Positions 26,271 through 36,403 are shown, counted from the first letter of the stretch. The stretch: DNA of 64,000 nucleotides from Rhizobium sp. CG5 (GCF_023701945.1 NZ_JABAEF010000002.1:248001-312000), one strand, 5' to 3'. The notes: a model not told the origin generated them from the sequence alone. Made by a program: numbers and translations.

Positions 26271-26711
26271 TCAGTTGCCCGGATGGCTGGGCTTGAAGCT
26301 GGTTTCCCATGCTCCGCCGGTATCTGCAAGCTGAACTTCGATGCATTCCACATCCAGCGCCACCATGCCGTCGCCCGACAGCACCAGTTCCAGCACGCCG
26401 TCCGGACCTTCGCCCTTCTGCTGGAAGCGCAGGGCGAGCAGGCTGAGCACCTTGTCCTTGTCGGTGCGGTCGAAGCCGACGGAGCGCACGGCCTGGACGC
26501 GCTTGATGCTGAGCAGCGCCCGGCGGCGCTCAAAGGCTTTTTCGCCGGGCTTCAGCTTTTCCCAGACGAAGCGGTTGGCGGCCAGCGTGAAGACGCCCGA
26601 CCGCGTCGCATAGTTGATATCGCCGACCTTGAACACGGCGTCCTGCATATGGGCGGAGACGACGGCGAGGTCGTCGATGTCGAGCGAGAGAAGTTTGAGG
26701 CTCGTTGTCAT
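26271..26711 (-). CDS. DUF2948 family protein
   Basis: A 146-residue protein of an alphaproteobacterial family of unknown function, recognised from LKLLSLDIDDLAVVSAHMQDA, LAANRFVWE and the closing DVECIEVQLADTGGAW. It sits between murA and hisD as in other Rhizobiaceae. The ATG at 26711 gives the usual N-terminus; the longer open frame to 26810 is not supported. Confidence 0.88.
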   Translation of the reverse strand: MTTSLKLLSLDIDDLAVVSAHMQDAVFKVGDINYATRSGVFTLAANRFVWEKLKPGEKAFERRRALLSIKRVQAVRSVGFDRTDKDKVLSLLALRFQQKGEGPDGVLELVLSGDGMVALDVECIEVQLADTGGAWETSFKPSHPGN

Positions 26712-26825
26712 GTGCCGTTTCCCGAAATGGGCGCCAGAGCGGCGCAATCCTTGACCCCCGAGATAGGTTGCCGCGCCAGGAAGCGCAACGCCCAAGCGCG
26801 GCAATGGCACGGAATCGGTCGTGAA

Positions 26826-28118
26826 TCAGTCGCTGATGCGCTCGACGATCGCGCCGCAACGCGTCAGCTTCTCTTCCAGCCGCTCGAAGCCGCGGTCGAG
26901 ATGGTAGACGCGGTTGACCAGCGTCTCGCCTTCGGCGGCAAGACCGGCAATCACCAGCGACACGGAGGCGCGCAGGTCGGTTGCCATGACGGGCGCGCCG
27001 CGCAGCCGCTTGACGCCCTCGATGCGCGCCGTCTGGCCCGACAGCGTGATGCGGGCGCCCAGCCGTGCCAGTTCCTGCACATGCATGAAGCGGTTCTCGA
27101 AGATCGTCTCGGTGACATGCGCCACGCCGTCGGCGCGGGTCATCAGGCCCATGAACTGCGCCTGCAGGTCGGTCGGGAAGCCGGGGAAGGGCTCGGTGAC
27201 GATGTCGACCGGGCGGATGTCGTTGCCATGGCCGATGACGCGGATGCCGTTGTCCACGGCAATCAGTTCGGCGCCGGCCCGGCGGATCGCCGACACAGCG
27301 GTGTCGAGCAGGGTGATGTCGGTGCCGGCCAACGTCACGTCGCCGCCGGTCATGGCGACCGCCATGGCATAGGTCCCGGTCTCGATGCGGTCCGGCAGGA
27401 CCCGGTGGCGGGCGCCCGACAGGCTGGTCACGCCTTCGATGGTGATGGTCGGGGTGCCGGCACCGGTGATCTTGGCGCCCATGGCGATCATGCAATTGGC
27501 CAGATCGACCACTTCAGGCTCGCGGGCGGCATTGCCGATCACCGTCGTGCCGCGGGCCAGCACCGCTGCCATCATCATCACATGGGTGGCGCCGACCGAG
27601 ACCTTCGGGAAGGTGTAATGGGCGCCGATCAGGCCACCCTTCGGCGCCGTGGCATTGATATAGCCGGCGTCGATGTCCATGGTCGCGCCAAGCGCTGTCA
27701 GGCCCTCGATGAACAGGTCGACCGGACGCGTGCCGATGGCGCAACCGCCCGGCAGCGAAACGCGGGCCTTGCCCTCGCGCGCCAGAAGCGGGCCGATCAC
27801 CCAGAAGCTCGCCCGCATCTTGGAGACCAGGTCGTAAGGCGCCGTGGTATCGGCAATGGTGCGGCAGGTGAAATGGATGGTGCGCGAATACATGCCATTC
27901 TGGGTTTCGCGGCGGCCGTTGACCGACACGTCGACGCCGTGATTGCCGAGAATCCGCATCAGCAGCTCGACATCGGCCAGATGCGGCACGTTTTCCAGCG
28001 TCAGCGTATCGCTGGTCAAAAGCGAGGCGATCATCAGCGGCAGGGCGGCATTCTTGGCGCCGGAAATCGGGATGATCCCGTTCAACTGGTTACCGCCGAC
28101 AATCCTGATACGATCCAT
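26826..28118 (-). CDS. murA: UDP-N-acetylglucosamine 1-carboxyvinyltransferase
   Basis: A 430-residue enzyme that transfers enolpyruvate from PEP to UDP-GlcNAc, the first committed step of peptidoglycan synthesis and the target of fosfomycin. The opening [22 protein letters not shown] and the active-site Cys126 in [13 protein letters not shown] (a cysteine, so fosfomycin-sensitive type) are clear. The end, [15 protein letters not shown], is also typical. Confidence 0.97.
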   Translation of the reverse strand: MDRIRIVGGNQLNGIIPISGAKNAALPLMIASLLTSDTLTLENVPHLADVELLMRILGNHGVDVSVNGRRETQNGMYSRTIHFTCRTIADTTAPYDLVSKMRASFWVIGPLLAREGKARVSLPGGCAIGTRPVDLFIEGLTALGATMDIDAGYINATAPKGGLIGAHYTFPKVSVGATHVMMMAAVLARGTTVIGNAAREPEVVDLANCMIAMGAKITGAGTPTITIEGVTSLSGARHRVLPDRIETGTYAMAVAMTGGDVTLAGTDITLLDTAVSAIRRAGAELIAVDNGIRVIGHGNDIRPVDIVTEPFPGFPTDLQAQFMGLMTRADGVAHVTETIFENRFMHVQELARLGARITLSGQTARIEGVKRLRGAPVMATDLRASVSLVIAGLAAEGETLVNRVYHLDRGFERLEEKLTRCGAIVERISD

Positions 28119-28347
28119 ATATCCTTACGGGCCGCGCATCGGCGTCCCGCCTTTCCTATTGTTCTTGATGTCCGGATGTCCGGGCGAAGGGGCTCTTTAG
28201 ACGAAAAGCCGGCGCGGTTCAATTCGCCGGTGATTGCCGCGTCAATGCGTGTCGCGATCGGTCAAGATCGCTCCGTCCGCTTTATATCTTTAGGTTTGTC
28301 GCATGTCGTTGTCCCCGAAACCGGCGCCCACTTTCGGGCGACATGCT

Positions 28348-28656
28348 TTAATCATCGCTCTCCGGCGAATTTGCGGCAGGCAGGCCCTCGCCCTCGATGG
28401 CCTCGCCGGAACGGCGCGCCCGCGACTGCTGCTTGCGCCGCATCAGGTTTTCCCGAAGTTTTTGTGCCGCCCGCAGGCGCCGCTGTTCGGCAACCTGCAG
28501 CGCTGAGGCATTGCGTGCCTCCGCCTTGAGCTTGCCGCTCGGCCGGGTCGCGACCGCACGGTCGCCCGATGCGCCGGGATCTCCGGCATCGCCTGCCGAA
28601 TCGACGCCCGTGCCGGTCGCAGCCACCCCCGCAGATTTCTCAGTGTCATCGCTCAT
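28348..28656 (-). CDS. Small charged protein of unknown function
   Basis: A 102-residue soluble protein upstream of murA. The first ~45 residues are rich in Gly, Ala, Asp and Thr and look disordered. The middle is a basic, probably helical stretch (QVAEQRRLRAAQKLRENLMR, then KQQSRARRSG), followed by an acidic end. Nucleic-acid binding is possible but not shown. The ATG at 28656 is preferred to the longer frame reaching 28731, which runs into the region before tRNA-Thr. Confidence 0.55.
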   Translation of the reverse strand: MSDDTEKSAGVAATGTGVDSAGDAGDPGASGDRAVATRPSGKLKAEARNASALQVAEQRRLRAAQKLRENLMRRKQQSRARRSGEAIEGEGLPAANSPESDD

Positions 28657-28782
28657 GTCGCCCTGATAGCGCAAAACCATGTTTTGCAAAAGGTGCGCGC
28701 CATCCCCGCCTTTTGTGAACTTAGTTTCCAATAGCGCTTGCGCTCACCGCAAACCTGTGGCAATAGCCCCCTCGCTCCACAC

Positions 28783-28801
28783 AAGCAGCGCCACGCTGCT
28801 T
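28783..28801. repeat. Perfect hairpin just before tRNA-Thr
   Basis: AAGCAGCG (28783-28790) and CGCTGCTT (28794-28801) form an 8-bp stem with a 3-base loop, ending 10 bases before the tRNA. It could act in tRNA processing or be part of the promoter region. Confidence 0.4.
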
Positions 28802-28811
28802 CGGACACGAT

Positions 28812-28886
28812 GCTGCTATAGCTCAGGGGTAGAGCACTCCCTTGGTAAGGGAGAGGCCGAGAGTTCAAATCTCTCTAGCAGCACCA
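28812..28886 (+). tRNA. tRNA-Thr (GGT)
   Basis: A 75-base cloverleaf: acceptor stem GCTGCTA with TAGCAGC, D-arm GCTCAGGGGTAGAGC, anticodon GGT in CCTTGGTAAGG, T-loop TTCAAAT and encoded CCA. It stands alone between two protein genes on either strand. Confidence 0.96.
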
Positions 28887-29105
28887 TTCTTTTCCCCAAA
28901 ATGATTGTCCATCCGAGCGTACGGCTTTTGCGAACTCGTCTACCCGCATTTGCGGGATTGCACGCATTTCGCTTGGTGAATGGGTCTGGCCAGTGGCCGG
29001 AGAAGCCTCGCACCGCCCCGGCCCCCAAACCGACTTGGATTAAATACACGTCTCGAAAACGATTTCATGCCATAAGCAGGATCGAGCGGAATCCAGAAGG
29101 TTGGC

Positions 29106-29984
29106 ATGCCAGAGACTGCAGAAGGGCAGAATAGCCGCGGTCGCCCCAAGGTGGCGCCGGGTCGGCGCAAGACAAGCGGCCGGTGGTTGTTCGCTCTGCT
29201 GGTCCTTGCGATCGGGTCGGCGATCCTGGCGACGGTTTTGCTGGCCAATGACATGCAGAACCTGCGGGCAATCTATCGGCACTATGGTCTGCCCTGGCCT
29301 TTGGAAGACAAGCAGGTGGAGCGCGCGCCGCGCCCGCTCAAGGGAAAACGGCTGATCGCTTTGCCCATCAAGCTGCCGGATCATGTCCTGGCCGCTCCCG
29401 AAATGGACAGCATCGGCGCCCTGGTGCGCGATATCCGCCGGCCGGGCGACCTGTTCTGCGCCGCCTTTGCCGACAACGGCATGCCGAACGGCGGCTGGCA
29501 GCCGAGCCAGTTCGACAAAACCACATTCGAGTGCCTGTCGGAAACGCTGATCCCCTCGACTGACGAAGCGGCGCAGAACGCCTCGTTCTTCTTCATCGCC
29601 AAGGGCGATCCGGACGGCAATATCGGCTCCATTCGCATGAAACTCGTGGCACCCGATACCGATGCCGGAAAGACGGTCCATGCCATGCTGGTGCGGTCGG
29701 TCGAACTGCTGATCGAGCAGACCCAGTGGGGCGACCTTGCTGAGGCGGTAGAGCATGCCACCCGGCTGGAGGATTTTCAGGCCGTGCGTTTTGGCCTGTC
29801 CTTCAAGTTCACGCGGGAGTTCACCGCGCCCAACCGCTTCAATCTCATCGTGCTGCCGACCGGCAAGACGCCGGCCATCAAGGCGACGCGCGCCTATTTC
29901 GCACGGCAGGACTGGCTGCCTGTGCCGTCCGTACCGGTTCCGCTCGTTCCCATCTCCAGGCTGCCAATCGCGCCGGCCCGATAG
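29106..29984 (+). CDS. Membrane-anchored protein of unknown function (possibly DUF6030)
   Basis: A 292-residue protein. After a basic tail (about 25 residues, GRPKVAPGRRKTSGR) comes one transmembrane helix (FALLVLAIGSAILATVLLAN) at about 29-48, and the remaining ~240 residues should be periplasmic. It has conserved-looking blocks (SFFFIAKGDPDGNIGSIRMK, then WGDLAEAVEH). I recall similar proteins annotated DUF6030 in Rhizobiaceae but cannot verify this. The downstream gene is an envelope glycosyltransferase 148 bases away, which may hint at a surface role. Confidence 0.65.
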   Translation: MPETAEGQNSRGRPKVAPGRRKTSGRWLFALLVLAIGSAILATVLLANDMQNLRAIYRHYGLPWPLEDKQVERAPRPLKGKRLIALPIKLPDHVLAAPEMDSIGALVRDIRRPGDLFCAAFADNGMPNGGWQPSQFDKTTFECLSETLIPSTDEAAQNASFFFIAKGDPDGNIGSIRMKLVAPDTDAGKTVHAMLVRSVELLIEQTQWGDLAEAVEHATRLEDFQAVRFGLSFKFTREFTAPNRFNLIVLPTGKTPAIKATRAYFARQDWLPVPSVPVPLVPISRLPIAPAR

Positions 29985-30132
29985 TGGTCCCGACCAGATG
30001 CGTGCCGTCTTGCCATTAATCTTAATTGCAAGACAGCGGAGCGGCGATCTTTCTCGCTCTTTTCCCGTGACGTATAGAAGAGCCAGTCTACTTTCGTGGC
30101 TCTCTGTCAGATCGAACAGTAACGGATCAATC

Positions 30133-31773
30133 ATGCCCATCGAGATGTCCAAGACAAAATCCCTGTTGATCTTGATGGCGATATTGGCTGTCGGCGCCGT
30201 GCTGCGTCTCTACGCCATCGACTCCCAGGCGCTGTGGAGCGACGAGGGGCAGACGCTGACACTGTCTCTCTGGCCGATCATGGACATGATCAGCAAGCCG
30301 ACCGATCCGACGCCGTTTCTCTACTATGCCCTGCATCAGGTCTTCCTGTCGCCGGACTCGAGCGTCGCGGCGGTGCGATCCCTGTCCGTCGTCTTCGGTA
30401 TGGCCCAGCTCGTGCTGATGTTCGGGCTTGGCCGGCTGTGCTTCGGTCGTGCCGGTGGCCTGCTGGCCGCCGCCCTGATGGCGGTCTGGTCGTCCCATGT
30501 CGATTACAGCATGGAGGCGCGCGCCTATGCGCTGCTGGGTTTCCTGATCCTGCTCGCCTTCTACGGCCTGATCCTCTACGTCAAGAGGATCCGTGAGGCA
30601 GCATCCCTGTCGTTAAGGCTTTTGGCGCTGGCGCTGTTTGCCATCGGCAATGTGCTGAGTTTCTACACCCATGTCATCGCCGCCTTCAGCATCGCCTTCA
30701 CCGGAGCGCTGCTGTTCGGCTTTGCGCTGTCGCGGCCGCGCCGCTACTGGCCGGAGGTCGCGATCACCTTCGCGGTGATGGCGATCCTCGCGGTCCCTGG
30801 CGTTCTGCGCATTCTGGCGCAGGTGGAAACTGGCCATGAATTCAATTGGCTGGTCCAGGCAAGCCCGATGACCTTCATCAGCACCGTGGCGGACATGTTC
30901 TTCCCCATCGGCTTCTGGGACAATCCGCTGACCAACAGCCTGGACATCAGGCTCGATGCGAAGTTCGTCGCGATCCCGGTCTTCGCGCTGCTGCTGGCGG
31001 TCAGCCTATGGTTCAGCCGTTTCACGCTGGCGCGGGTCGCCCGCGAGCAGCCGATCCTGGCACTTCTGGTGCTGGGCTGTGCCGTGCTGCCGGCGGCCAT
31101 CTGGCTGGTCGGATATGTCGGACGGCCGATCTTCCTGGGGCGCGTCCTCCTGTTCTGCATTCCGGGCCTGATCCTGCTGCTGGTTGCGATGATTGTGAGC
31201 CAACCGCGGCAGCGGGCGATCGCCCTGTCGATGGCCACGATCGGGCTGTGGCTTGCCTCGACGCTGCTGTTCGGCATGATGCGCGAGAAGCAGGATTGGC
31301 GCGGTGCAAACGGGTTCCTGGCCGCCGCGGTCGCTCCGGACGACATTATCGCCATGTGCCCGGACTTCGAATATCCGGCTTTGCGCCATGCGGCATCGGC
31401 GTCGGTTCCTGTCGGCCGTGCTGTTCTGCTGGGTGACGAAAAGGGCGCCCTCACGCTGATCGAGGCGGGCCTCGGCGCCAGCCGAACCTGGGCCGCCGAC
31501 TATTTCGTGGCAAGCCAGCGCTATGACGTTCGTCCCACTGTAACGCTCGACATCCAGCCCGGGCAGTCCATCTGGAGGGTGGATGGCATATGCTGGGACG
31601 GAATTGTCGAATATGCGACGCTCGACAGGATACTGGCACCGATCGATCCGGCGCCTTCCGCCGAATGGTCGCAAAAGGCCAAATACGACGATCATATCCT
31701 CATCCGCCGCTATCGGGTCACCCAGCCAGCAAGCCTGACGCTGCGGCAGGGACTGGGCGCCGGTCAGCAATAG
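30133..31773 (+). CDS. Family 39 (PMT/ArnT-like) glycosyltransferase
   Basis: A 546-residue polytopic inner-membrane protein of the GT-C fold. The catalytic Asp37-Glu38 lies in LWSDEGQ on the first periplasmic loop, as in protein-mannosyl and ArnT-type transferases that use polyprenyl-phosphate sugars. Eight to eleven hydrophobic helices follow (for example MAQLVLMFGLGRLCFG, SLRLLALALFAIGNVLSF), and the last ~170 residues are soluble. The GtrB/GtrA pair convergent with it (31825-33158) could supply the lipid-linked sugar donor. The acceptor is unknown. Confidence 0.82.
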   Translation: MPIEMSKTKSLLILMAILAVGAVLRLYAIDSQALWSDEGQTLTLSLWPIMDMISKPTDPTPFLYYALHQVFLSPDSSVAAVRSLSVVFGMAQLVLMFGLGRLCFGRAGGLLAAALMAVWSSHVDYSMEARAYALLGFLILLAFYGLILYVKRIREAASLSLRLLALALFAIGNVLSFYTHVIAAFSIAFTGALLFGFALSRPRRYWPEVAITFAVMAILAVPGVLRILAQVETGHEFNWLVQASPMTFISTVADMFFPIGFWDNPLTNSLDIRLDAKFVAIPVFALLLAVSLWFSRFTLARVAREQPILALLVLGCAVLPAAIWLVGYVGRPIFLGRVLLFCIPGLILLLVAMIVSQPRQRAIALSMATIGLWLASTLLFGMMREKQDWRGANGFLAAAVAPDDIIAMCPDFEYPALRHAASASVPVGRAVLLGDEKGALTLIEAGLGASRTWAADYFVASQRYDVRPTVTLDIQPGQSIWRVDGICWDGIVEYATLDRILAPIDPAPSAEWSQKAKYDDHILIRRYRVTQPASLTLRQGLGAGQQ

Positions 31774-31824
31774 CCGCAGTCAACGACGACGCTCGGTTTG
31801 TGGAATGCTCTGCTGCCCTTTGCC

Positions 31825-32805
31825 TCAGGCCTCTTCGCGCGGCTTGGAATCTTGAACACTCGGTGTCGCAGCAGACGCCAGCGGTCCGACATGGGCTTCC
31901 TTGACGATGTAGCGTGGCCGACCCTTGGTCTCGATATAGATGCGGCCGATATACTCGCCCAAAACGCCGAGCCCCATGATCTGGATGCCCGACAGAAACA
32001 GCGTTGCGGTGATCAGGGACGGATAACCGGGCACGGGGTTGCCCCAGAGCAGCTTGTTGAGCACCATCCAGCCGGCGTAGCCGATCGACAGGCAGGAAAT
32101 GCTGAGGCCGACATAGGTCCAGACCCGCAAGGGAAAGGTCGAGAAACTGGTAATCCCTTCGATGGCAAGGTTCCACAGCTTCCAGCCATTGAACTTGGTC
32201 TTGCCGGCAGAGCGCGCCGAGCGGCGATATTCGACGATATCGACGGTTCCGCCCACCCAGGACAGGATGCCCTTCATGAACAGGTTGCGCTCCTGGAGCT
32301 GTTTTATGTTCTCGACGGTCGGGCGCGACAGCAGCCGGAAATCGCCGACATTGGCCTCGATCTTCGGCGTCGAGATCATGTTGTGGAGGCGATAGAAGAT
32401 CTCGGCGGTATTGCGTTTCAATCGTCCGTCGCTGCTCCGGTCGATGCGCTTGGCCAGCACGATATCGGCGCCGTTGCGCCATTTCTCGATCATGACCGGG
32501 ATGATTTCGATAGGATCCTGCAGGTCGACATCGATCGGGATCATCGCCTCGCCGCTGGCCGATTCCAGTCCGGCAAACAGCGCGGCTTCCTTGCCGAAAT
32601 TGCGCGACAGGCTGATCAGGGTGACGAGCGGGTCGGCCAGCGCCAGCGCCTTGACGATGTTCAGCGTTCCATCCTGGCTGCCGTCATTGACGAAGACGAT
32701 TTCGACGTCGATGCCTTTCAGCGGCGCAAATTGCCTGACCGCATTGTAAAAGATCGGGATGGTATCTTCTTCGTTATAGACGGGAACTACCAGCGAGACT
32801 TTCAT
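31825..32805 (-). CDS. Polyprenyl-phosphate glycosyltransferase, GtrB/DPM1 type
   Basis: A 326-residue GT2 enzyme that should load a sugar onto undecaprenyl phosphate at the cytoplasmic face. The GT-A start is [12 protein letters not shown], with [11 protein letters not shown] and the DxD site PIDVDLQDP. The C-terminal part has two transmembrane helices ([40 protein letters not shown]) and the ending [14 protein letters not shown], all typical of GtrB. It is translationally coupled to gtrA by a 4-base overlap, which fits a loading-and-flipping pair. Confidence 0.9.
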   Translation of the reverse strand: MKVSLVVPVYNEEDTIPIFYNAVRQFAPLKGIDVEIVFVNDGSQDGTLNIVKALALADPLVTLISLSRNFGKEAALFAGLESASGEAMIPIDVDLQDPIEIIPVMIEKWRNGADIVLAKRIDRSSDGRLKRNTAEIFYRLHNMISTPKIEANVGDFRLLSRPTVENIKQLQERNLFMKGILSWVGGTVDIVEYRRSARSAGKTKFNGWKLWNLAIEGITSFSTFPLRVWTYVGLSISCLSIGYAGWMVLNKLLWGNPVPGYPSLITATLFLSGIQIMGLGVLGEYIGRIYIETKGRPRYIVKEAHVGPLASAATPSVQDSKPREEA

Positions 32806-33158
32806 GAAGACCTCTTGCGGAACACGACATACTTAGAGAACAAAAATCCGAAAAGAAGACTAAAGGCCGAGAAGGAAACAAGGGTCAGGATGGCAGGAAG
32901 GTCGAAAACATCGGCAAGCCGGCCAAACAGGAAGGACATCAGTCCGAGGAAGCCGACATAGAGCAGATAGCGCATGCTGCTGATCGTCGACCGGAACGTG
33001 AAACGGGCGTTGACGAAAAAACTGAAGGTGACCGCCGCAATGAAGGCAATCAGGTTGCTGACGCTCTGATCCTGTTCCAGAAGCTGGAAGAAGATGAAAA
33101 AGATCGCCCAATGGATGGCGGTATTGGCCACGCCGACGATCACATATCTGGAAAACAT
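32802..33158 (-). CDS. GtrA family flippase-like membrane protein
   Basis: A 118-residue protein with four predicted transmembrane helices ([77 protein letters not shown]) and the conserved NARFTFR. GtrA proteins are thought to flip polyprenyl-phosphate sugars. The ATG at 33158 is chosen; a GTG at 33176 in the same frame would add 6 residues. The gene downstream makes the probable substrate. Confidence 0.85.
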   Translation of the reverse strand: MFSRYVIVGVANTAIHWAIFFIFFQLLEQDQSVSNLIAFIAAVTFSFFVNARFTFRSTISSMRYLLYVGFLGLMSFLFGRLADVFDLPAILTLVSFSAFSLLFGFLFSKYVVFRKRSS

Positions 33159-33418
33159 TTTGATTGCGCGACCCACCCACCGTTCTCAAGTTCCGGCAAG
33201 CTTAGTGCGACAACAGAAATTTATCATTAAACGGCGTGCGCAGATTGCATATAACGGCGTATGGGCCGTCCGCCAAAGCAGAAATCAGCTATCGATTTGA
33301 AGTAACGACATTATTTGGATTTGTAACGAATTCGTCGAACCGATAGGTAGCATATTCCCGACGCATTTGAGGTCTGCATGCGACAGTTAAACTGGCGTCA
33401 CAGTGGATGTGCTGCAGA

Positions 33419-33553
33419 TCAGAATATGCGGACGTGGTCGGTTTCCTGTGGCGGGCGTGCAACAAGAAGGGAAATTGCTGCGGTCGCCGCAGCGGCCAGA
33501 AGTGCCGCACCTATGCCAAGAACAATCATTGCCCATACCTCAGTCGACTTCAT
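33419..33553 (-). CDS. Possible 44-residue single-pass membrane protein
   Basis: The ATG at 33553 starts a frame whose residues 7-32 form one strong transmembrane helix (WAMIVLGIGAALLAAA, then AAISLLVA) with a charged N-terminus and a polar tail (RPPQETDHVRIF). The composition is what a small membrane protein should have and is not easily explained by chance. Against it, no good ribosome site is seen before the start. A second in-frame ATG at codon 9 is possible. Function unknown. Confidence 0.4.
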   Translation of the reverse strand: MKSTEVWAMIVLGIGAALLAAAATAAISLLVARPPQETDHVRIF

Positions 33554-33673
33554 CGTCGTTCGACAGCTTTCACTTGGAAACTTGCCCGAAACTTATCTTT
33601 ACTTGATTCCGGCCCGTTTGTCTAAAGATAATGAATATGCATTTTGTCGAAAATAAGCGGACATCCAGTGATC

Positions 33674-33701
33674 ATTAACCTTCGGGCAAGGAATTAACCA
33701 T
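33674..33701 (+). promoter_or_regulatory. Candidate CtrA-type sites before the che operon
   Basis: ATTAACC occurs at 33674-33680 and again at 33693-33699, where it extends to TTAACCAT (33694-33701), the 8-base form described for CtrA half-sites in alphaproteobacteria. Starts are 19 bases apart. CtrA is known to affect motility genes in several members of the group. Binding here is inferred from the motif only. Confidence 0.4.
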
Positions 33702-33884
33702 AAAGATTGAGGGAATCGTCGGAATGGGGCTTTCCCAAAGCTCCAGTCGGCATGAAGCCAGTCCCGTCGCACCGGTTTTTGGTCCGGTATGAATCATTGA
33801 AGTAAGTCCTATCGCTTTCCTCGGCGAATCCGGCCTTCGTCTGCAGACCCTGTCTGCAGCCGGATCCCTGTGGCCGCGGATGAT

Positions 33885-35606
33885 ATGGACGATTTTGATC
33901 GGATGGATTTGGCTGCGAATGCCGAGCATCCGGACGGGGATTGGCAGTTGCAGCAGGACATGCAGGCAGAAGACGCAAGAGGAGCACAGGCAGGCAGCCT
34001 GCGCGATCGTTTGCGCTTTGCAGCACTCGACGCTGAACTCTGCGAACTCCTGCGGCGTCACAGGTCAAGCCTGCAGCCCCATCTCAATTCCGGTCTTCGC
34101 GATCTCTTCCAGCGGCTGCAGGCTTTTCCGGAGGCGGCACGGAATTTTGCGAGCGAGCGCCAGACGGACCGGTTCCACGATCTGCTGGGCTCCCACTGGG
34201 ACGTCCTGACGGATGCTCGGTTCGATGCACTCTATGCGGAGCGGGTCAAGGTCCTGTCCGATACGGAAAGCCGCATGGGCCTCGATCCGCGTTGGCATAT
34301 TGCCGGCCACGCGGTTGTCCTTGAGCACCTGCTGTCCGGCATCATCGAGGACGCGGGCGGCGGCTTTCTGGCCGCATCCAAGAAAAAGACGCGCGAACGG
34401 GCCGATCTCACCAATGCGATCGTCCGCCTTGTCATGGTCGATGTCGAAATCGCCGTCTCCCTGCGGTTCAACGAATTACGCGTCAGGCATCACCGCGAAC
34501 TTGGCGAAATGCGGCGCAAGGAGCGCACCGGCGTCGTGGACATCTTCGGGGAGGTCTTCGAGGCGCTCGCCGGCGGCGACCTGTCCGTTCGCCTGTCCGG
34601 TGAATTGCCGGATGAGTATCGGGATCTTGCGGATACCTTGAACAGCGCCATTGAAGGCTTGCAGTCGGCCATGGCCTCTGCCGATAAAGGCACGCAGCAG
34701 GCCGCCGCGACCACAGGAGAATTTGCATCCAGGACCCGTCAGTATTGGGAGCGCGCCGATAGCCAGGCCACCCAGCTTGAACAGGCCTCGGTAGAATTGC
34801 GCACCATTACCGACCAGGTCCGCCAGAGTGCCGGTCATTCGAAGCGCACCGAAGACGCCGCGACGCAGACCTGCAAGGCGGTGGAAGCAAGCGGTCAGGT
34901 TGTCGGCCAGGCGATCAGCGCCATGTCCGATATCGAGGCCTCAGCCGAGCAGATCGGACGGATCATCGGCTCTATCGACGAAATTGCCTTCCAGACCAAT
35001 CTGTTGGCTCTCAATGCCGGGATCGAGGCGGCTCGCGCCGGCGACAGTGGTCGCGGCTTTGCCGTCGTGGCACAGGAAGTGCGGGCCCTGGCCCAGCGCT
35101 CGGCGGAATCGGCCCGCGAGATCAAGACGCTGGTGGCCACCACCAAGTCGCAGGTCGATGCTGGCGTTCATATGGTCGCCCGCACCCAGGAGGCGATCGC
35201 CAGCATCGTCACCCAGGTCACCGGCATCAATGATGCCGTGTCGTCGATCGCCCGCGACACCGAGCGCCACGCCGGTGAACTCGACGCCCTTTCCGGCACC
35301 GTGGCGTCGCTGGGAAGCGATGCTGCCGGCAATTCCGACATGGCCCGCCAGTCGGCTGAAGGAACCGATCATCTTCACACGGTCATACTGGAGCTTGGAA
35401 AGACGATCAGAGCGTTCCGCATTGAACGTCAGCAGCAAGCTCCAAAACGAGACAGGGTCGTCGCCGCTATACTGGAACCCGCGACACCACATCGATACCA
35501 GGCTGTAACGCTTTCTGAAGGGGCGCAGAAGCAGGACGAAATGTTCGCGCCGCTTATGGATGACGATTCTAGTTATAAAATGCCTCTCGCAGGTCTTCGT
35601 TTATGA
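33885..35606 (+). CDS. icpA: IcpA, soluble globin-coupled chemotaxis transducer
   Basis: A 573-residue chemoreceptor without transmembrane helices, first gene of the che operon. The N-terminal ~150 residues have the protoglobin pattern ([13 protein letters not shown], then [10 protein letters not shown] and [19 protein letters not shown]). A HAMP-like stretch and the methyl-accepting signalling tip ([36 protein letters not shown]) follow. The proximal heme histidine is replaced by Glu128, so heme binding is doubtful, as reported for IcpA of S. meliloti. The start is uncertain: GTG 33870, ATG 33885 or ATG 33903. Confidence 0.88.
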   Translation: MDDFDRMDLAANAEHPDGDWQLQQDMQAEDARGAQAGSLRDRLRFAALDAELCELLRRHRSSLQPHLNSGLRDLFQRLQAFPEAARNFASERQTDRFHDLLGSHWDVLTDARFDALYAERVKVLSDTESRMGLDPRWHIAGHAVVLEHLLSGIIEDAGGGFLAASKKKTRERADLTNAIVRLVMVDVEIAVSLRFNELRVRHHRELGEMRRKERTGVVDIFGEVFEALAGGDLSVRLSGELPDEYRDLADTLNSAIEGLQSAMASADKGTQQAAATTGEFASRTRQYWERADSQATQLEQASVELRTITDQVRQSAGHSKRTEDAATQTCKAVEASGQVVGQAISAMSDIEASAEQIGRIIGSIDEIAFQTNLLALNAGIEAARAGDSGRGFAVVAQEVRALAQRSAESAREIKTLVATTKSQVDAGVHMVARTQEAIASIVTQVTGINDAVSSIARDTERHAGELDALSGTVASLGSDAAGNSDMARQSAEGTDHLHTVILELGKTIRAFRIERQQQAPKRDRVVAAILEPATPHRYQAVTLSEGAQKQDEMFAPLMDDDSSYKMPLAGLRL

Positions 35607-35741
35607 GGGGAATGTTTACTACCTTTCTATACAACAAGAGAAGTCGTGTTTCGCACGCCATTGTTACCGCCACAAAAGCGTCGCGGACAATGGGGTTAAG
35701 CGAAACGGAGACATGGATCAGGAAAGACGAGGTAAGAGCTG

Positions 35742-36041
35742 ATGGCAAGCAAGAAAGGCGCATTGAAGGATTTGAAGCTGCCTGCTGTGCTGGACTTGAA
35801 TGAAGCTTCCGCACTGCGTGAAAAGCTTCTGTCCCTGCGCGGCAACGGGTTAACGGTCGATGCCTCTGGCGTCGAACGGGTCGGTGCATTGTGCGTGCAG
35901 GTCCTCATTGCAGGGGCCAAGGCCTGGGAAGAAGACAAGCATCCATTTTCTGTGACGAACGCTTCCGACGCCTTCGTCAAGACCATTCAGCTCATAGGCT
36001 TAAACACCGATCATCTGATCGCTAAGGAGATTCGTCAATGA
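35742..36041 (+). CDS. cheS: CheS, STAS-domain chemotaxis protein
   Basis: A 99-residue STAS-domain protein (LKLPAVLDLNEASALREKLL, LTVDASGVERVGALCVQVL) in the second position of the che operon. In S. meliloti CheS binds CheA and speeds drainage of phosphate from CheY1, the sink. The last bases overlap the cheY1 start by ATGA. It follows icpA by 135 bases. The serine seen in phosphorylated anti-anti-sigma STAS proteins is not in its place (DASGVERVG has a Ser after Ala, so phosphorylation cannot be excluded). Confidence 0.85.
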   Translation: MASKKGALKDLKLPAVLDLNEASALREKLLSLRGNGLTVDASGVERVGALCVQVLIAGAKAWEEDKHPFSVTNASDAFVKTIQLIGLNTDHLIAKEIRQ

Positions 36042-36403
36042 AGAAGAAAGTGCTGACAGTGGACGATTCCCGGACCATCCGGAATATGCTCCTGGTCACC
36101 CTCAACAATGCAGGTTTCGAAACCATCCAGGCCGAAGACGGCATCGAAGGTTTGGAAGTGCTTGAGGAATGTAATCCGGATGTCATCGTCACGGACATCA
36201 ACATGCCGCGCCTCGATGGCTTCGGCTTCATCGAAGGCGTGCGCCGCAACGAGAAGTACCGGGCAATCCCGATCCTCGTTCTGACCACTGAAAGCGATGC
36301 GGAAAAGAAGAATCGCGCCCGCCAGGCCGGTGCCACTGGCTGGATCGTCAAGCCTTTCGATCCGACGAAACTGATCGATGCCATTGAACGTGTAACCGCC
36401 TGA
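36038..36403 (+). CDS. cheY1: Response regulator CheY1
   Basis: A 121-residue single receiver domain. Acidic pair Asp9-Asp10, phosphorylation site Asp53 in VTDINMP, Thr83/Thr84 and Lys105 in VKPFD are present. In S. meliloti CheY1 acts as a phosphate sink that drains phosphate from CheY2-P through CheA. Position between cheS and cheA matches. Confidence 0.93.
   Translation: MKKKVLTVDDSRTIRNMLLVTLNNAGFETIQAEDGIEGLEVLEECNPDVIVTDINMPRLDGFGFIEGVRRNEKYRAIPILVLTTESDAEKKNRARQAGATGWIVKPFDPTKLIDAIERVTA

Larger units (their letters stand above)
33159..33884. other. Long leader region upstream of the chemotaxis operon
   Basis: This stretch of about 725 bases is lower in G+C than its surroundings and has no convincing gene except the small membrane ORF at 33419-33553 on the minus strand. 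The part from 33660 on holds repeated ATTAACC motifs and is the likely control region of icpA and the che operon. Confidence 0.5.

Noticed and set aside
26283..28529. 748-codon open frame on the plus strand
   Set aside because: It is antisense to DUF2948 and murA, has no recognisable domain and reflects the G+C-rich third positions of the real genes.
33378..33656. Plus-strand frames in the che leader
   Set aside because: Several overlapping frames of 67-92 codons have no hydrophobic or conserved pattern; the minus-strand membrane frame is better.
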